From Tieghemostelium lacteum (Eukaryota; Evosea; Eumycetozoa; Dictyosteliales; Raperosteliaceae), in the NCBI GenBank assembly GCA_001606155.1, contig LODT01000021.1, positions 434,001 through 498,000 on the forward strand: a stretch of 64,000 nucleotides of DNA, read 5' to 3'. Position 1 is the stretch's first letter, and each line of letters begins with the position of its first letter. The notes below the pieces were generated by a model. It had not been told where the DNA came from. It ran no database searches and saw nothing but the letters and a program-made list of their open reading frames with translations. This document shows positions 19,346 to 29,658 of the stretch, piece after piece. The position numbers and the translations under genes are program-made.

Positions 19346-22219
19346 CTATCTATCTAATTTACGAGAAGGTTTAAGTGGAGCTCTAATTTCCTTTTTTCTT
19401 TCACGATCACGATCTCTTTCACGTTCTCTTTCTCTTTCACGTTCTTTTTCACGTTCTCTTTCTCTTTCACGATCTCTATCACGTTCAGACTCTCTTTTAT
19501 CTTTATTATTGTTATTAGTGCTGCTACTACTACTGTTATTATTATTGTTTACTTTGGAAGATGACTCTGGGGAGAGATTCTCACTATCTTTCTTTACAGC
19601 ATAAAATTCATCACCAGATTCAGAAGTAGATTGTTTCATTCGTTTAACATTACCACCAGAATTACCACCATCATCATCCAATTTTCTCTTATTAATCTCT
19701 TCTTGAGATGCATCTTGATGTGGTTCAACTTCATCAGGTCTAGGTGAAGAATGTGGTGATTTCTTTGTTGTTGAACTTGATGTTGTAGTTGTAGTTGTAG
19801 TAGTTGCTTTACTTTCACTACCATTTTCTTCTTTTTCAGATTTACCATTATTACCATTATTATTATTATTATTATTATTTTCTGTAGTAGTTGGTGATTT
19901 TTCTTCTTTTGATTCATCATTCACTTTTTCTACAGTTGATGGCTTTTCTTCTTCAACTTGCATTTCATCACTCTCTTTAGTTGTAGGTTTTTCATCTTTT
20001 TCAACAGGAGTTTGTGGTTTATCGGTATTGGAAGATGTTGTTTCTTTTGATTCATTATTACTATTATTACTATTATTCGATGTTGATTTTTCAGAGTCAT
20101 TATTCACTTCTTCCTTCTCAATATCAATCATTTCACTATCCTTTTCAACAGTTTCTTTTTCAACTTTTTCAGGTTTTTCTATATTACTTTTTGATGTTGT
20201 TGTTGTTATTGGTGGTGATGTTTCTTTTTCAGCACTATCCATATCAATATCTTTTTCAACATCTTTTTCTTGCACTGATATTATTTCTTTTTCTTTTTCT
20301 TTTTCTTTTTCTTGTTGTTGTTGTAGTAATTCTCTATCTTTTGATTCTCTAATCTCTTTAAACTCCTTTGCATCTCTATCCATTTCTGTCAAATCTTTAA
20401 ATCTTTTTTGTTGGAGTTGTTCTATACTCTCACTGTTTTTACCATTTACATATTCATTTGATTGTTTATCACTGAAATTATTCAAATCCATTTTATTGGA
20501 TCTCTCTAAACTTGAACTACTAGTTGGATTATTCAAAATGTGAAGACTGTTGTTATTATTGTTGTTTCCACCATTCAAAGACTTGTTTAATTCGTTAGAG
20601 GATGGTAGAGAGCCATGGTTACCCTTGAGCTCATGTTCAACAGCTTGATTAGCCAAATGAGATATCTCAGCTAACTCAGGAACCTGAGTATTAGACCCAT
20701 TCTGTTGGTGGTTACGATTGTTTCTCGAGGCATTATTCAATTGGTCAATAGTATGTCCAGGTGAATGTGGTTCAATAGTCATAGGAGTTGAACGATCACT
20801 AATATAATCACCCATCTCATTTCTCTCTCCATTTTCACCTTTTTCACTCTGAATAGGTATCTTTCCACTAATTTGGTCTCTGAGAGTCTTCAAACGAGAT
20901 TGAATGTGTTTGTTGTTTGGATCCAACTCTGAAGCTCTCTGATAGGCATCCAAAGAGTCATTCAATTGGTGACATGATTCATAGAGAGTACCTAAATCGT
21001 ACCAAACTTCAGATAAGAATGGGTTCAAACGAATTGCACGGGTATAAGCATCCAAAGCATCACGGTACTGGTTAATCTGGTAATAAAGTACACCTATAGA
21101 GCACCAGAAAGTTGGGTTTCGTCCATCTCTGTATACAGCTTGTTGATAGGCGTCATAAGCCTTCTTGTGTTTCTGTTGTGACATATAACAACGTCCGAGC
21201 AGATACCATGATTGAGCATCTGATGTATCGGCATCTATAGATCTAGAGAGATAACTAATTGCCATCTCTTGATTGGGGAATTGTGGATTGTGGTGATACA
21301 ACCATCCCAATTGTTGTAGAACCTTAGCATGATTAGGGTTCTCTTTCAGAACCTTTTCATAGGACTCCTTAGAGTGTTGATAATCCTTTTGCAATTCATA
21401 AACATGTCCAATTTGGAACCAGATATCTGCACTGGCCAATGGTGAAGGTGGTGATTTAACTAAATGTAAGAAAAACTATATATTTGTTGTAATAATTGTT
21501 TTATATGTTGGTTTTGTTATTATATTAATTAATATAAATAGAGTGTGTGAGTGTGGTATGTGTGAATTTATGAAAAGGTGTGTGTGTGTGTGTGTGTGTG
21601 TTAGTAATTAACTGTATTTTTAAAAAATTTTTGAATATTTCCTCTGTTTCTATAAACATACCTCTAAAGATTGTTCATATTTTCCTTGATGTTTATATAG
21701 AACACCAAGTCTGAAATAGATTTCTGTTGATTTTTCAAATTTACTGTCCATTTTGAGAACAGCAGTGAAAGCTTCTTCTGCATGATCAAGTGAACCATAA
21801 CGGTCATATAGAATACCAATACCATACCAAAGATTGGGGTCTTTAGGGTTAGGTAGATGATAGAGAGCCTGTTGATATGATGTATAGGCTTTCTGCAATT
21901 CATCCATCATCAAATAACAGTGACCTAAAGCACCCCAAACATCACCATTTTTGGGATCGATATTCACTATTCTCTGAAAGAAATCTGCTGCTTTGGCATA
22001 TTGTTCTTTAATTCTGAATATAGTTGCAATTTGAGTCAATGCCTTAATCGAATAGGGGTTCTGTCTGAGAACACCTTCGTAACTTGCCAAAGCCTTGTCT
22101 TGTTCACCTAATTGCTCTGCATACATTCCCAATTTGAGCCAAATATTTTCATTGGCCTCTCTAATCTTGGTGAGAATGTTGGTGATTACTGGGTTGGGAT
22201 CTTGTTGATTTGTTGCCAT
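19346..22219 (-). CDS. trfA: TrfA, Cyc8/Ssn6-type TPR transcriptional corepressor (2 exons)
   Basis: Exons 21662-22219 and 19346-21475 (186-nt intron, phase 0) give 895 residues. About ten tetratricopeptide repeats fill residues 20-390 (for example NENIWLKLGMYAEQLGEQDK, SDAQSWYLLGRCYMSQQK). The junction SLE|FFLHLVKSPPSPLASADIWF matches the Cyc8/Ssn6 linker between TPR blocks. In fungi Cyc8 works with Tup1 as a general corepressor. Dictyostelium TrfA is the known homologue and is needed for normal growth and development. The C-terminal 500 residues are low-complexity: Glu/Lys-rich, Thr and Asn runs, and a final Arg/Glu/Asp dipeptide-like repeat (about 845-885), reminiscent of RE/RD domains of splicing factors. 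The gene ends with RKLDR. Confidence 0.93.
21578..21602. repeat. TG dinucleotide microsatellite in the trfA intron
   Basis: A run of about eleven TG units, preceded by degenerate GTGTG strings from 21541, inside the trfA intron (21476-21661). On the gene sense strand it reads CA. It explains much of why this intron is longer than its neighbours. Confidence 0.8.
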
Positions 22220-23368
22220 TCCTCCTGAAAATCAACAATATCTATCTATCTATATATCTATTTACTTTGTTGTTGTTTTTTTTGATGTTGACTTGGTTTT
22301 CACAATGTTTAACCTGTAATCTATATGATGGGGTTGTGTGTGTTTTGTCTAATGTACAAATCTATATTTAGATATCTTCTAATATGATTACTAGTAATGT
22401 ATATCTGGTTAGTCTCTTGGTCCAAAAGAGTTTTTTTTTATAAAATTGAAAAACAAAATGTCTGTTTTTGTACTTTTTTTTTTTTTTTTTTGAATTGATT
22501 TCTCTAAAAAATAAATAGAAAAATAAAAAAAAAATATTATTTTTTATATAGGGTTGATTCCCACACCACACCAAAATTACTTAGTGGTAGTGTGGGTTGT
22601 GGTGTGTGTAATGGGGTGTGGTTATTGTTATCAATCTCTTGTTATAATTCAAACTCTAGATTGGTATTAGAGGTGAAAGTGGGGGATGTGTGAAGGGGTG
22701 TGTGTTGATATATTATTAGCTGGTGATAATGTGTATGTCTTCATTAAAATGATAGTGTGTGTTGTTTCAGACAAATTCATCAAGAATGGCACTACACCAA
22801 TTATATATCTCCCATATTTACTACCTTTAAATATGATGACTAATAAAAGCAGTAGTAGGAGGAAAAGAGAATATAACACCTATTTTTTTATAATAACTAT
22901 TTGAACTCGATATTACCTTAATATAAATATATATAATGTAGAATGTTTAATCAACTTAAAATAAAAAGAAAATTAGAACAAAAAAAAAAATTTTTATTAG
23001 ATTCTAGTTTTGGGTTTTTTCATCATTTCAAAAAATATCCAAGTGTCTTTTACAATCTAAAGAGACCCATTATATCTTCAAGTTGACACTTTTCACAATT
23101 GAAAAGACAATCCAAAATATTTTAATTTTATCTATGAAACAAATAAATTTACGTATATTCAATTTAATAAATTATAACTTTAAAATAAAAATTTTTTTTT
23201 TTTATAATAATAAAGATGTGAAAGATGACATAAATTGCGATATCTTTGAGACAATATTTTTTTTTTTTTTTAAAATTTGCTTTAAATTGGGCTACACCTC
23301 GAAAGTTAATCAAAAAGAGTGGTGTATACTCTAATTTATAATAATAATAATAATAATACTATATAACA
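22220..23368. other. Divergent spacer between trfA and CARMIL-like gene, with GT/CA inverted repeat
   Basis: About 1.15 kb with no supported gene; the short open frames inside are A/T-driven and show no domain. It contains a CA/GT-rich inverted repeat at 22560-22606, more GTG strings up to 22705 and long poly-A/T tracts. It is likely the promoter region of both genes. Confidence 0.45.
22560..22606. repeat. CA/GT-rich inverted repeat upstream of trfA
   Basis: CCCACACCACACC (22560-22572) faces GGTTGTGGTGTG (22595-22606). The arms pair over 11 bp with one bulged T around a loop of about 22 nt. A second GGGGTGTGG follows at 22613-22621. It could form a cruciform or an RNA hairpin, or be a pair of opposed G-boxes for GBF-type factors, about 340-400 bp upstream of the trfA start codon. 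Confidence 0.5.
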
Positions 23369-26044
23369 ATGAATTATGATATTGTAACAGATGATATACA
23401 AAGTTTGTTGTTTTTCAATGAAAACTTGACACCTTTGATTTTAGTATGACACACTAACACATTCTGTACCCACACCACCCCAATATCTGTTTTTTTTTTA
23501 ATAAACTAAACCCCCACTACCACATTTCTGTTCCGTCACGAATGCAGAGTTTGTAGAGGAACAATTAAAACAATTTCATTTGGAAAAGAAAAGGATTATA
23601 GAATGGGTAGATTCCAGGTCTCTAAAATCAAAAAGATTTAAGAAACGTATCATCGTATTGGCAAACTACAGAATACTTAGTATCAAAAGAGGTAAACTCA
23701 ATATCTCATTAAATAAGAATATTCACATTTATGATATCACCGATCTTATTGTTGTTGAAGATACAGTAAGTATTAGCAAACCTATTCAGAAAATAGTAGA
23801 TATTTACTAATATAAATTGACACCCCAGGTTGAGATTAGACAGAAACAAACCATTGGAAAAGCTGGTGATCAAAATGGTATTTTAATTAAAACACACAAG
23901 GAGTTATTACAAAATCTGATTTATAATATTAGAGAAATTCACAGAAGAATCTCACATAATTTTCCAGAGTCATTGCAATTAAAGATCAATGCATCTTATG
24001 ACTATCTCATTAAGTTACCTGAAAAACAAATTGGAATGGCTGACAATTTTATTGAGATTTATAGAGCTCAATCAAATTTTAGAAATACAACACCATCTCC
24101 AGAAGTTTGCAGATTAGTTGAAAAATATGTTCATGATGGTCAAACTGATTTTGATTTAACTAAATGTCCTGGTGTTGAAGTTAGATCTGATTTAAAGTAA
24201 TTATATTCATGAATATCCGACAGACGTGGGAAATAATTACTAATGTATTTTAAAGTTTTAATATTGAGACATTACTATTATCATTGAAATATAATACCTA
24301 TTTTCAAGCTATTATAATTAATGGTATCAATCAAAAGAATATATTACAGGCATTGGGAGATGTTATATTGACTAATTGCTATATTAGAAAGGTTTCATTG
24401 ACTAATATACAAGAGGAGCAGTCATTGTCTACGATAGGTCAAGGTTTAATTCAAAATCCATTTCATTTTGTACAGGTAGTGGATCTGAGTTACAACCATA
24501 TCAATCAGAATACATTTGTACTGTTTTGCGAGGGTATTGAATCACTAAGACACGCTTTAAAATATTTGAACTTGTCCAACTGCAATCTCCATTCGAGATC
24601 AGTTGAGTTGCTGTTCAACAGTCTCAGTAGAAACCTTGACCTCTCTAAAGGCATTGAATACTTTAATGTCAGCCACAATAAATTTGAAGATATAGGATCG
24701 ACAACCTGCAGTAACTGGCTTGAGAAAATCAAGGATGTAAACAGTCTAAAATCACTATATATCAGTTGCTGTGCTTTGAATCTCTTAATCCTCGGTGTGG
24801 GACTTCGTGTGTTACACGACCTCAAAAGTCTAGATATCAGTCAAAACCGTCTGGAAAAAACTGAAATTGAACAAACAGTAGCCATCCTCCAACTCAGTAG
24901 AGGAATAGAGTCTTTGGATGTCTCCAATTGTCAACTTGCCAATGAATTCTTTGTATATATTGCCAATACCATCAGTAAGAATCTAAAGATTAAACAAATG
25001 TCATTGTACCTTGCCAACAACTATCTAGGCAAGAATATCAATTCCCTTGTAAATGCATTTGAATTTCTATCTAATCTACATACACTCGACCTCTCTTGCA
25101 ACGCTATTGGATACAAAGGACTCACTAGAACCCTAGACTCACTCAGAAAAAATGAGTTTATCCACACTGTTAAACTCGATCAGAATTTCTCAGGATCCCC
25201 TAACGAGGGCTTAGAATTCATTTACGAACTCAAGAACTTCCTAACCAAGAAACCATCTGTAAAATCACTTTCCCTCGGAGGCTCTGGATCTACATCCACC
25301 ATCTCAGCACCCCTCATGACACAATTTCTGGATTTCCTCTGCACTAACGTAACCTTAGAGGAGCTACAAATTAACGGTAACTATCTAGGCGATAGCATGG
25401 CAACCTCTATTGCAAATCTCATGGAATCCAATCCAGTTTTGAAATCACTAGAATTGGATAAAAACAATTTCACAATCAATGCATTTCAAACCTTTTTACT
25501 ATCGTTACAAAACAATCATCATCTAGTCAATATCCCATTCCCTACACATGACTTTGAGAAGGCTTACAGTAGTCTACCATCAGTTCAAAAGAAGTCGTTA
25601 CTCTTTACAGTTCTCTTAAGAATTCAAAATATCCTCAATGAAAATGGACAATGGACTAAACCTGATCAACACTATTACCCAACTCCAGCTAGCAAGATTA
25701 TTAGAAATATTGATTCCAATGGCAATACAAGTGGTAGTAGTCCTTCAGGTTCTTTTACTAATAACAACAACAACAATAACAACAACCAAAGACCACATAC
25801 AGTTTATAATGTAAATACTGTAACTAATTCTTCACCTTCAAAAAGCACAAATTCAACCCCACCACTACCACAAAGACCAAAAACTGAACAAATTCCACTT
25901 GGTGAAAGTTTTGTTGACAAAATTGAAAATTTGAATTTTGATGACATTGATTTGGATTTTGATGATGATCAAGATGACCAACAACAACAACAACAACAAC
26001 AATATCAATATAATGACGAACAGAGTTATGATGATTATGAATGA
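23369..26044 (+). CDS. CARMIL-like PH-LRR protein (4 exons)
   Basis: Exons 23369-23443, 23550-23765, 23829-24196, 24256-26044 give 815 residues. The second exon needs the second of two overlapping acceptors (GCAGAG) to stay in frame. The first ~110 residues have the basic, beta-rich pattern of a PH-like domain (KRFKKRIIVLANYRILSIKR). A helical linker follows, then an LRR solenoid from about 250 to 640 with many ribonuclease-inhibitor-type repeats (VQVVDLSYNHI, LKYLNLSNCNLHSRSVELL, LHTLDLSCNAIG). The C-terminal tail is Asn/Pro/Gln/Asp-rich and contains PPLPQRPK, resembling the basic capping-protein-binding segment of CARMIL proteins. CARMILs regulate actin capping at the leading edge. The tail is much shorter than in D. 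discoideum CARMIL, so this may be a relative rather than the orthologue. Confidence 0.75.
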
Positions 26045-26238
26045 ACAAGAAAAAAATATCAAATAAATAATAAATAGTTAGTTATTTGTATTTTTTTTTC
26101 TCAAATTAAAGGTGTGAGTATTAATTGGGATTTATTATTATTAGTTTTTGTACATTTTCAAAAGTAATTTTTAATGGCAAGTATGAATGTGTGTTTTCTG
26201 TGGAAGATATATATTATATATTCTATTATTTCATGTGT

Positions 26239-26820
26239 TTAGAGAGTAAATGGAATCTCTGTGATACCATCTTTTGAGACAAATTTTAATTTGTATTTAC
26301 CATTGACAAGGAAACGAGTTTGTAATTCAGTTACACACATTTTCATTAGTTTAACACCATCTTCTAATGAGAGGTTTGGTTGATGGTGTCTATCTAAAAG
26401 ACCCAATAAGAAATAGGCAGCATAACCATGACATCCAAAATTTAGTTTTTGTAAACTGCCCATATAGTCCAAATAGAATACAGATGGACCATCGGTTTTA
26501 TCGTAACCAGCCAGAATTAAATTTACACTGTATGGATGAGATCTAATGGATGCAGCCAATTCTGAACGAATAAAGTTTGCAGCTGCTGTGGTACTGAGAT
26601 CATATCCGTTTCTAAGGCTGTACAATTTAAGATTTTTAGATATATATTCTGTAAATTGTGCACAATCACCTGCTTCACCTGCTGCTGATAGTAATTTAAA
26701 ATTGTCTAATGCTAATATCTTGTCTTGGTCTTCTTTCATCTTTACAATGGATCTGACTATATTCTGATCTGCTAAACTTAAAACACCGCCATTTACAACA
26801 AATGAAATTAATGTTTCCAT
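26239..26820 (-). CDS. psmB2: 20S proteasome subunit beta type-2 (beta4)
   Basis: 193 residues, single exon. It matches PSMB2 along its length: MKEDQDKILALDNFKLL, GEAGDCAQFTEYISKN, LYSLRNGYDLSTTAAANF, NLILAGYDKTDGPSVFYLDY and HGYAAYFLLGLLDRHH. Beta4 is a structural, non-catalytic ring subunit, so the absence of an N-terminal catalytic threonine and propeptide is normal. It sits in the inner rings of the 20S core. A second proteasome gene (alpha1) lies at 41.1 kb, but they are not adjacent and share no obvious promoter motif. Confidence 0.96.
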   Translation of the reverse strand: METLISFVVNGGVLSLADQNIVRSIVKMKEDQDKILALDNFKLLSAAGEAGDCAQFTEYISKNLKLYSLRNGYDLSTTAAANFIRSELAASIRSHPYSVNLILAGYDKTDGPSVFYLDYMGSLQKLNFGCHGYAAYFLLGLLDRHHQPNLSLEDGVKLMKMCVTELQTRFLVNGKYKLKFVSKDGITEIPFTL

Positions 26821-27026
26821 CTTTCTATATTATATGCCTGTACTGTTTAATAAAATATATTTAAAAACCTAAAAGTAATAATAATTAGGTTTACTTTTTT
26901 GATGATTGATCAAATTATAAATTGAAAAAAAAAATTAAAAAAAAAAAAAATAAATTTAGTAAATTTTTTTAGTTATGTTCATGATGAACCTCTGTTTTTT
27001 TTTTATTGTAATACTGAGCTTTATTG

Positions 27027-27918
27027 TTATCCTTCGGAATCCAAAAGAGAAAAACTATTATTACTTGTAGAGACATTAAATGATTTGTTTGGAGTTTGGA
27101 ATTGTACAGGTTCCAATGTAAAATCAAAACTTTCATCATTATCTTTTGAATTATTCTTTTCATTATTTGAACTACTAGTGGTTTCTGTTGTAGTTGGTAC
27201 TACTTGTATATTACTTTCTAAAGTATCTTTTGAAATTGTTAAATTTAACCAAGATGGTAAAACATAAGTATTAAATGAGAAATATGAATCCTCATCCTCT
27301 GTAATTCCTTGATCAAAACTAGTAAATGTATTTTGTTTAGATAGGTTATCAAATTGTCTATCCAATTCATCAAACCATGGTGACTGATTTTTACTATTTG
27401 GTTTGTTTTCTATAAGATTATAGCTACAAGTTAGTAAAGCTATTGTATTACAATACAATACTTATAGTAATGTAAAGGTAAAATACACAAACCTGTATTA
27501 GCACTCTCAAATTTTCTATTTGAAATCACTGCTATATGTGTAAAATATATTTTCCAAAACTTGTCATCGGACATTACTAAAGGTACTAATTTATAACGTA
27601 ATTCATCTAATGGTTTTACAAGTCCTAATATCTTTTGAACATGCCTTTTCTGTAGTTTGTTCATTGCTAATGCTATTTTTATCGGATGAATATTAATAAA
27701 CATATTAGTTAGCACATTGTTTGTAAGAATAGACACTTACAAGGATTATTTAATGTGTGAAATGGAAAGTCTTTAAATGATTCTGGATATTTTGATATAT
27801 TGGATACATATTGTATCAGTTCATCTGTAATTCCTAATTCTTTTCTCTCCTTTACATCCTCTTCTGTAGGAAGTTGACTTTCTTCCCAACCTAATTTTTT
27901 TGTGAAATATGAAAACAT
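27027..27918 (-). CDS. BSD-domain protein (3 exons)
   Basis: Exons 27741-27918, 27493-27672, 27027-27409 give 246 residues; both introns are phase 1 and the second uses a GTTTGT donor. The BSD domain spans about 25-120: ITDELIQYVSNISKYPESF, then LRYKLVPLVMSDDKFWKIYF, the latter holding the conserved F-W pair and acidic residue of the BSD fold. The N-terminus (FSYFTKKLGWEE) and the C-terminal low-complexity acidic region with Ser/Asn are like BSDC1/SYAP1/Dos2-type proteins. Their roles are mostly in membrane trafficking or signalling rather than the TFIIH context. Precise function unknown. Confidence 0.82.
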
Positions 27919-28135
27919 TGTATACTCAGTATTACACCTAAATCTCCAGATGAGAGTTTTTATAAATAAAAAAAAAAAAGAAATTTCTTTTTCAAATTAT
28001 CTTTAGATTTATTAATTAATACACAATAAATTATTTCAGATTTACAATTTAAGTATTTAACTCAGGATATTAGAGATAATTTATATTATAATTTTTTAAA
28101 TGAATAGAACTAGTTGGGTACATTTTAAAGGCTAA

Positions 28136-28261
28136 ATGGATAGAATTACATTTTCGAAAATGCAAAAAGATATAGATATGCTAATAATGAAACTTATTGA
28201 GAGAAAGGAAAAACTGAAGAATATCCCTTTCAAAAAATTTCTTCCATACCTGTATGGATAA
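28136..28261 (+). CDS. Possible 41-residue small ORF
   Basis: Starts MDRITFSKMQKDIDMLIM and contains a Lys/Glu-rich helix. It has no stop-codon excess and a less extreme A/T composition than its surroundings, but is far too short to be sure. A GT (28251) and a CTACAG acceptor about 50 nt on could make it part of a spliced transcript. It may equally be chance. No family recognised. Confidence 0.18.
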   Translation: MDRITFSKMQKDIDMLIMKLIERKEKLKNIPFKKFLPYLYG

Positions 28262-28459
28262 CATTATAATCTTATTATCATTTTTTTCTACAGTTTTCTA
28301 ATCTATAAGTTTATTTTGGTTTATAATTTAATAGACAATACTTTGAATAGTTTTTATGTAATAGTAACAAATAAATATATATTTAAAAAAGTAAAGTATT
28401 TTAACCTGATAGAAGAAAATAAATAAAAGTAAAATTAGTGATACAATGGTTGAGGAAAT

Positions 28460-28663
28460 TTTAAACTACATAACCGATCCTTTAATCTCTGAAGCCTTCT
28501 ATTGGTTATAATTTTGAATTATAGGCTTCAGGTTTACCTCTTGCAACACTTGGATCTGGTTTTCTTCATCAGGATTCATTACATTCAAGTCTTGATCTCA
28601 ATTTATAAAATTGAAGACCTGGGTGACATATTTCAAGTATTCACTTTCAACTAGTTTAACCCC
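28460..28663. ncRNA. Candidate structured RNA with closing 8-bp helix
   Basis: About 200 nt with unusually many exact complementary segments that nest: TTAAACTA (28460-28467) with TAGTTTAA (28656-28663) closes the whole; CCGATCC (28474-28480) with GGATCTGG (28552-28559, one bulge); CTGAAGCC (28489-28496) with GGCTTCAG (28524-28531), enclosing TATAATT/AATTATA; and CAGG...CCTG around GTCTT/AAGAC and CAATTT/AAATTG (about 28570-28622). No long open frame covers it. I checked by eye for spliceosomal RNA, RNase P, SRP, U3 and class I RNA signatures and could not match any. Strand is unknown; the plus strand is drawn. Confidence 0.35.
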
Positions 28664-28855
28664 CTATTAAATCATACATATATTTTATTGTCTCTCATTT
28701 AATAGTCTTAAAGTTCTAAGGAGTTGCACATTTAAATAATTTTAATTTACAAACAAATAAATAACTTTAAAAATTGTATTTAATTAACACTTTTTATTTT
28801 ATTCTTTACTTGTTAACCTCACCAAATTATTTTTGATTTATTTTAAATTGTGGAT

Positions 28856-29535
28856 ATGGGTGAAAACATCAATAATATTTCAGTATGGGTTGAGTTGGAC
28901 GGTGAGCCAACTAAACCTATTATGATTGAAGGAAAAGAATACATTGCCCAAGTAGTAGATTGCATCTTTAGTCACCCATTATTCAAAAATAGAGTCAGAT
29001 CATTCAATTTAGTTCAAATTGCAAGAACAGATGCTGGAGTAGTGACTGAAAGTGGTGTTCTTGACACTGATAGAAAATTAAGTACCTTGGATGAAAGTTA
29101 TCTCAAAGATAATGTAGCTCAAAAAAGATTACGTATTAAATTAATAAAACCACTAGTTCGAATTTTTGAAAGACCAACTGGTGATGATGAACCCATCTAT
29201 ACTTTTCAGCCTGGTGTTACTTGGGAGATTATAAAAGACACTCTCCATCTATCTAAAGGAGGTCTCAGAATAAGAAATGATCCAAGTAAAGAAATTATTA
29301 TTCCTCCTTTTCCACCTGGTGATTACGAACTCGTAAACTCGAAATCTATTGTAGGTATTATAATGTAAATGTTATCCAAGCATCAAACTAATGGTGTTAT
29401 TAATTTTAGTCTATCTTTGATTTTTAGAGAGTAAGTGAAGTCATTAGGAAATTCATGGTTTACTCCCCTATATTTTTCTGGATTCTCACAATAGGTTCCA
29501 TTATTATAGCATCAATAGCCCTTTCAAAAAAATAA
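28856..29535 (+). CDS. Single-pass membrane-anchored protein of unknown function (2 exons)
   Basis: Exons 28856-29350 and 29428-29535 give 200 residues; the ATG at 28856 is two codons into the open frame. The first ~165 residues are a soluble, beta-rich region with two similar-looking halves (ISVWVELDGEPTKPIMIEG; LVRIFERPTGDDEPIYTFQP). The short second exon adds a hydrophobic helix (SPIFFWILTIGSIIIASIAL) and a terminal SKK, making a tail-anchored or C-terminal membrane protein. No signal peptide. The N-terminal domain is not one I recognise; a ubiquitin-like or header-type fold is possible but unsupported. Confidence 0.72.
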
Positions 29536-29658
29536 ACACAACTCTTTTTAATATTTTCTATTTATCTTATTTTCCTTTTTTTGGTCTTTCACACCTACTT
29601 ATTCAGTTTTCAATACAAATTTACACTTTTTTTTTTTTTGATTTTCATTTTTGAACTT

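Larger units (their letters stand above)
27919..28855. other. Spacer with a candidate structured RNA
   Basis: About 940 bp between the divergently transcribed BSD-domain and membrane-protein genes. The middle holds a tiny open frame (28136-28261). At about 28460-28663 there is a GC-richer block with several nested complementary segments, described separately. The remainder is A/T-rich promoter-like sequence. Confidence 0.45.

Noticed and set aside
20014-20543. Plus-strand open frames opposite trfA
   Set aside because: Ser/Phe/Leu runs are the reverse of Glu/Lys/Asp-rich coding sequence. Composition artefact.
22368-23334. Several small open frames in the trfA/CARMIL-like spacer
   Set aside because: Phe/Lys/Ile runs reflect poly-T and poly-A tracts; no conserved motif.
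27673-27740. Separate gene starting at the ATG near 27659
   Set aside because: The upstream stretch joins cleanly to the first BSD exon at phase 1; a separate start would lose half of the BSD domain.
28440-28500. C/D box snoRNA at the start of the structured block
   Set aside because: AGTGATA and CTGA could pose as boxes C and D, but box C is imperfect and the flanking terminal stem is absent.
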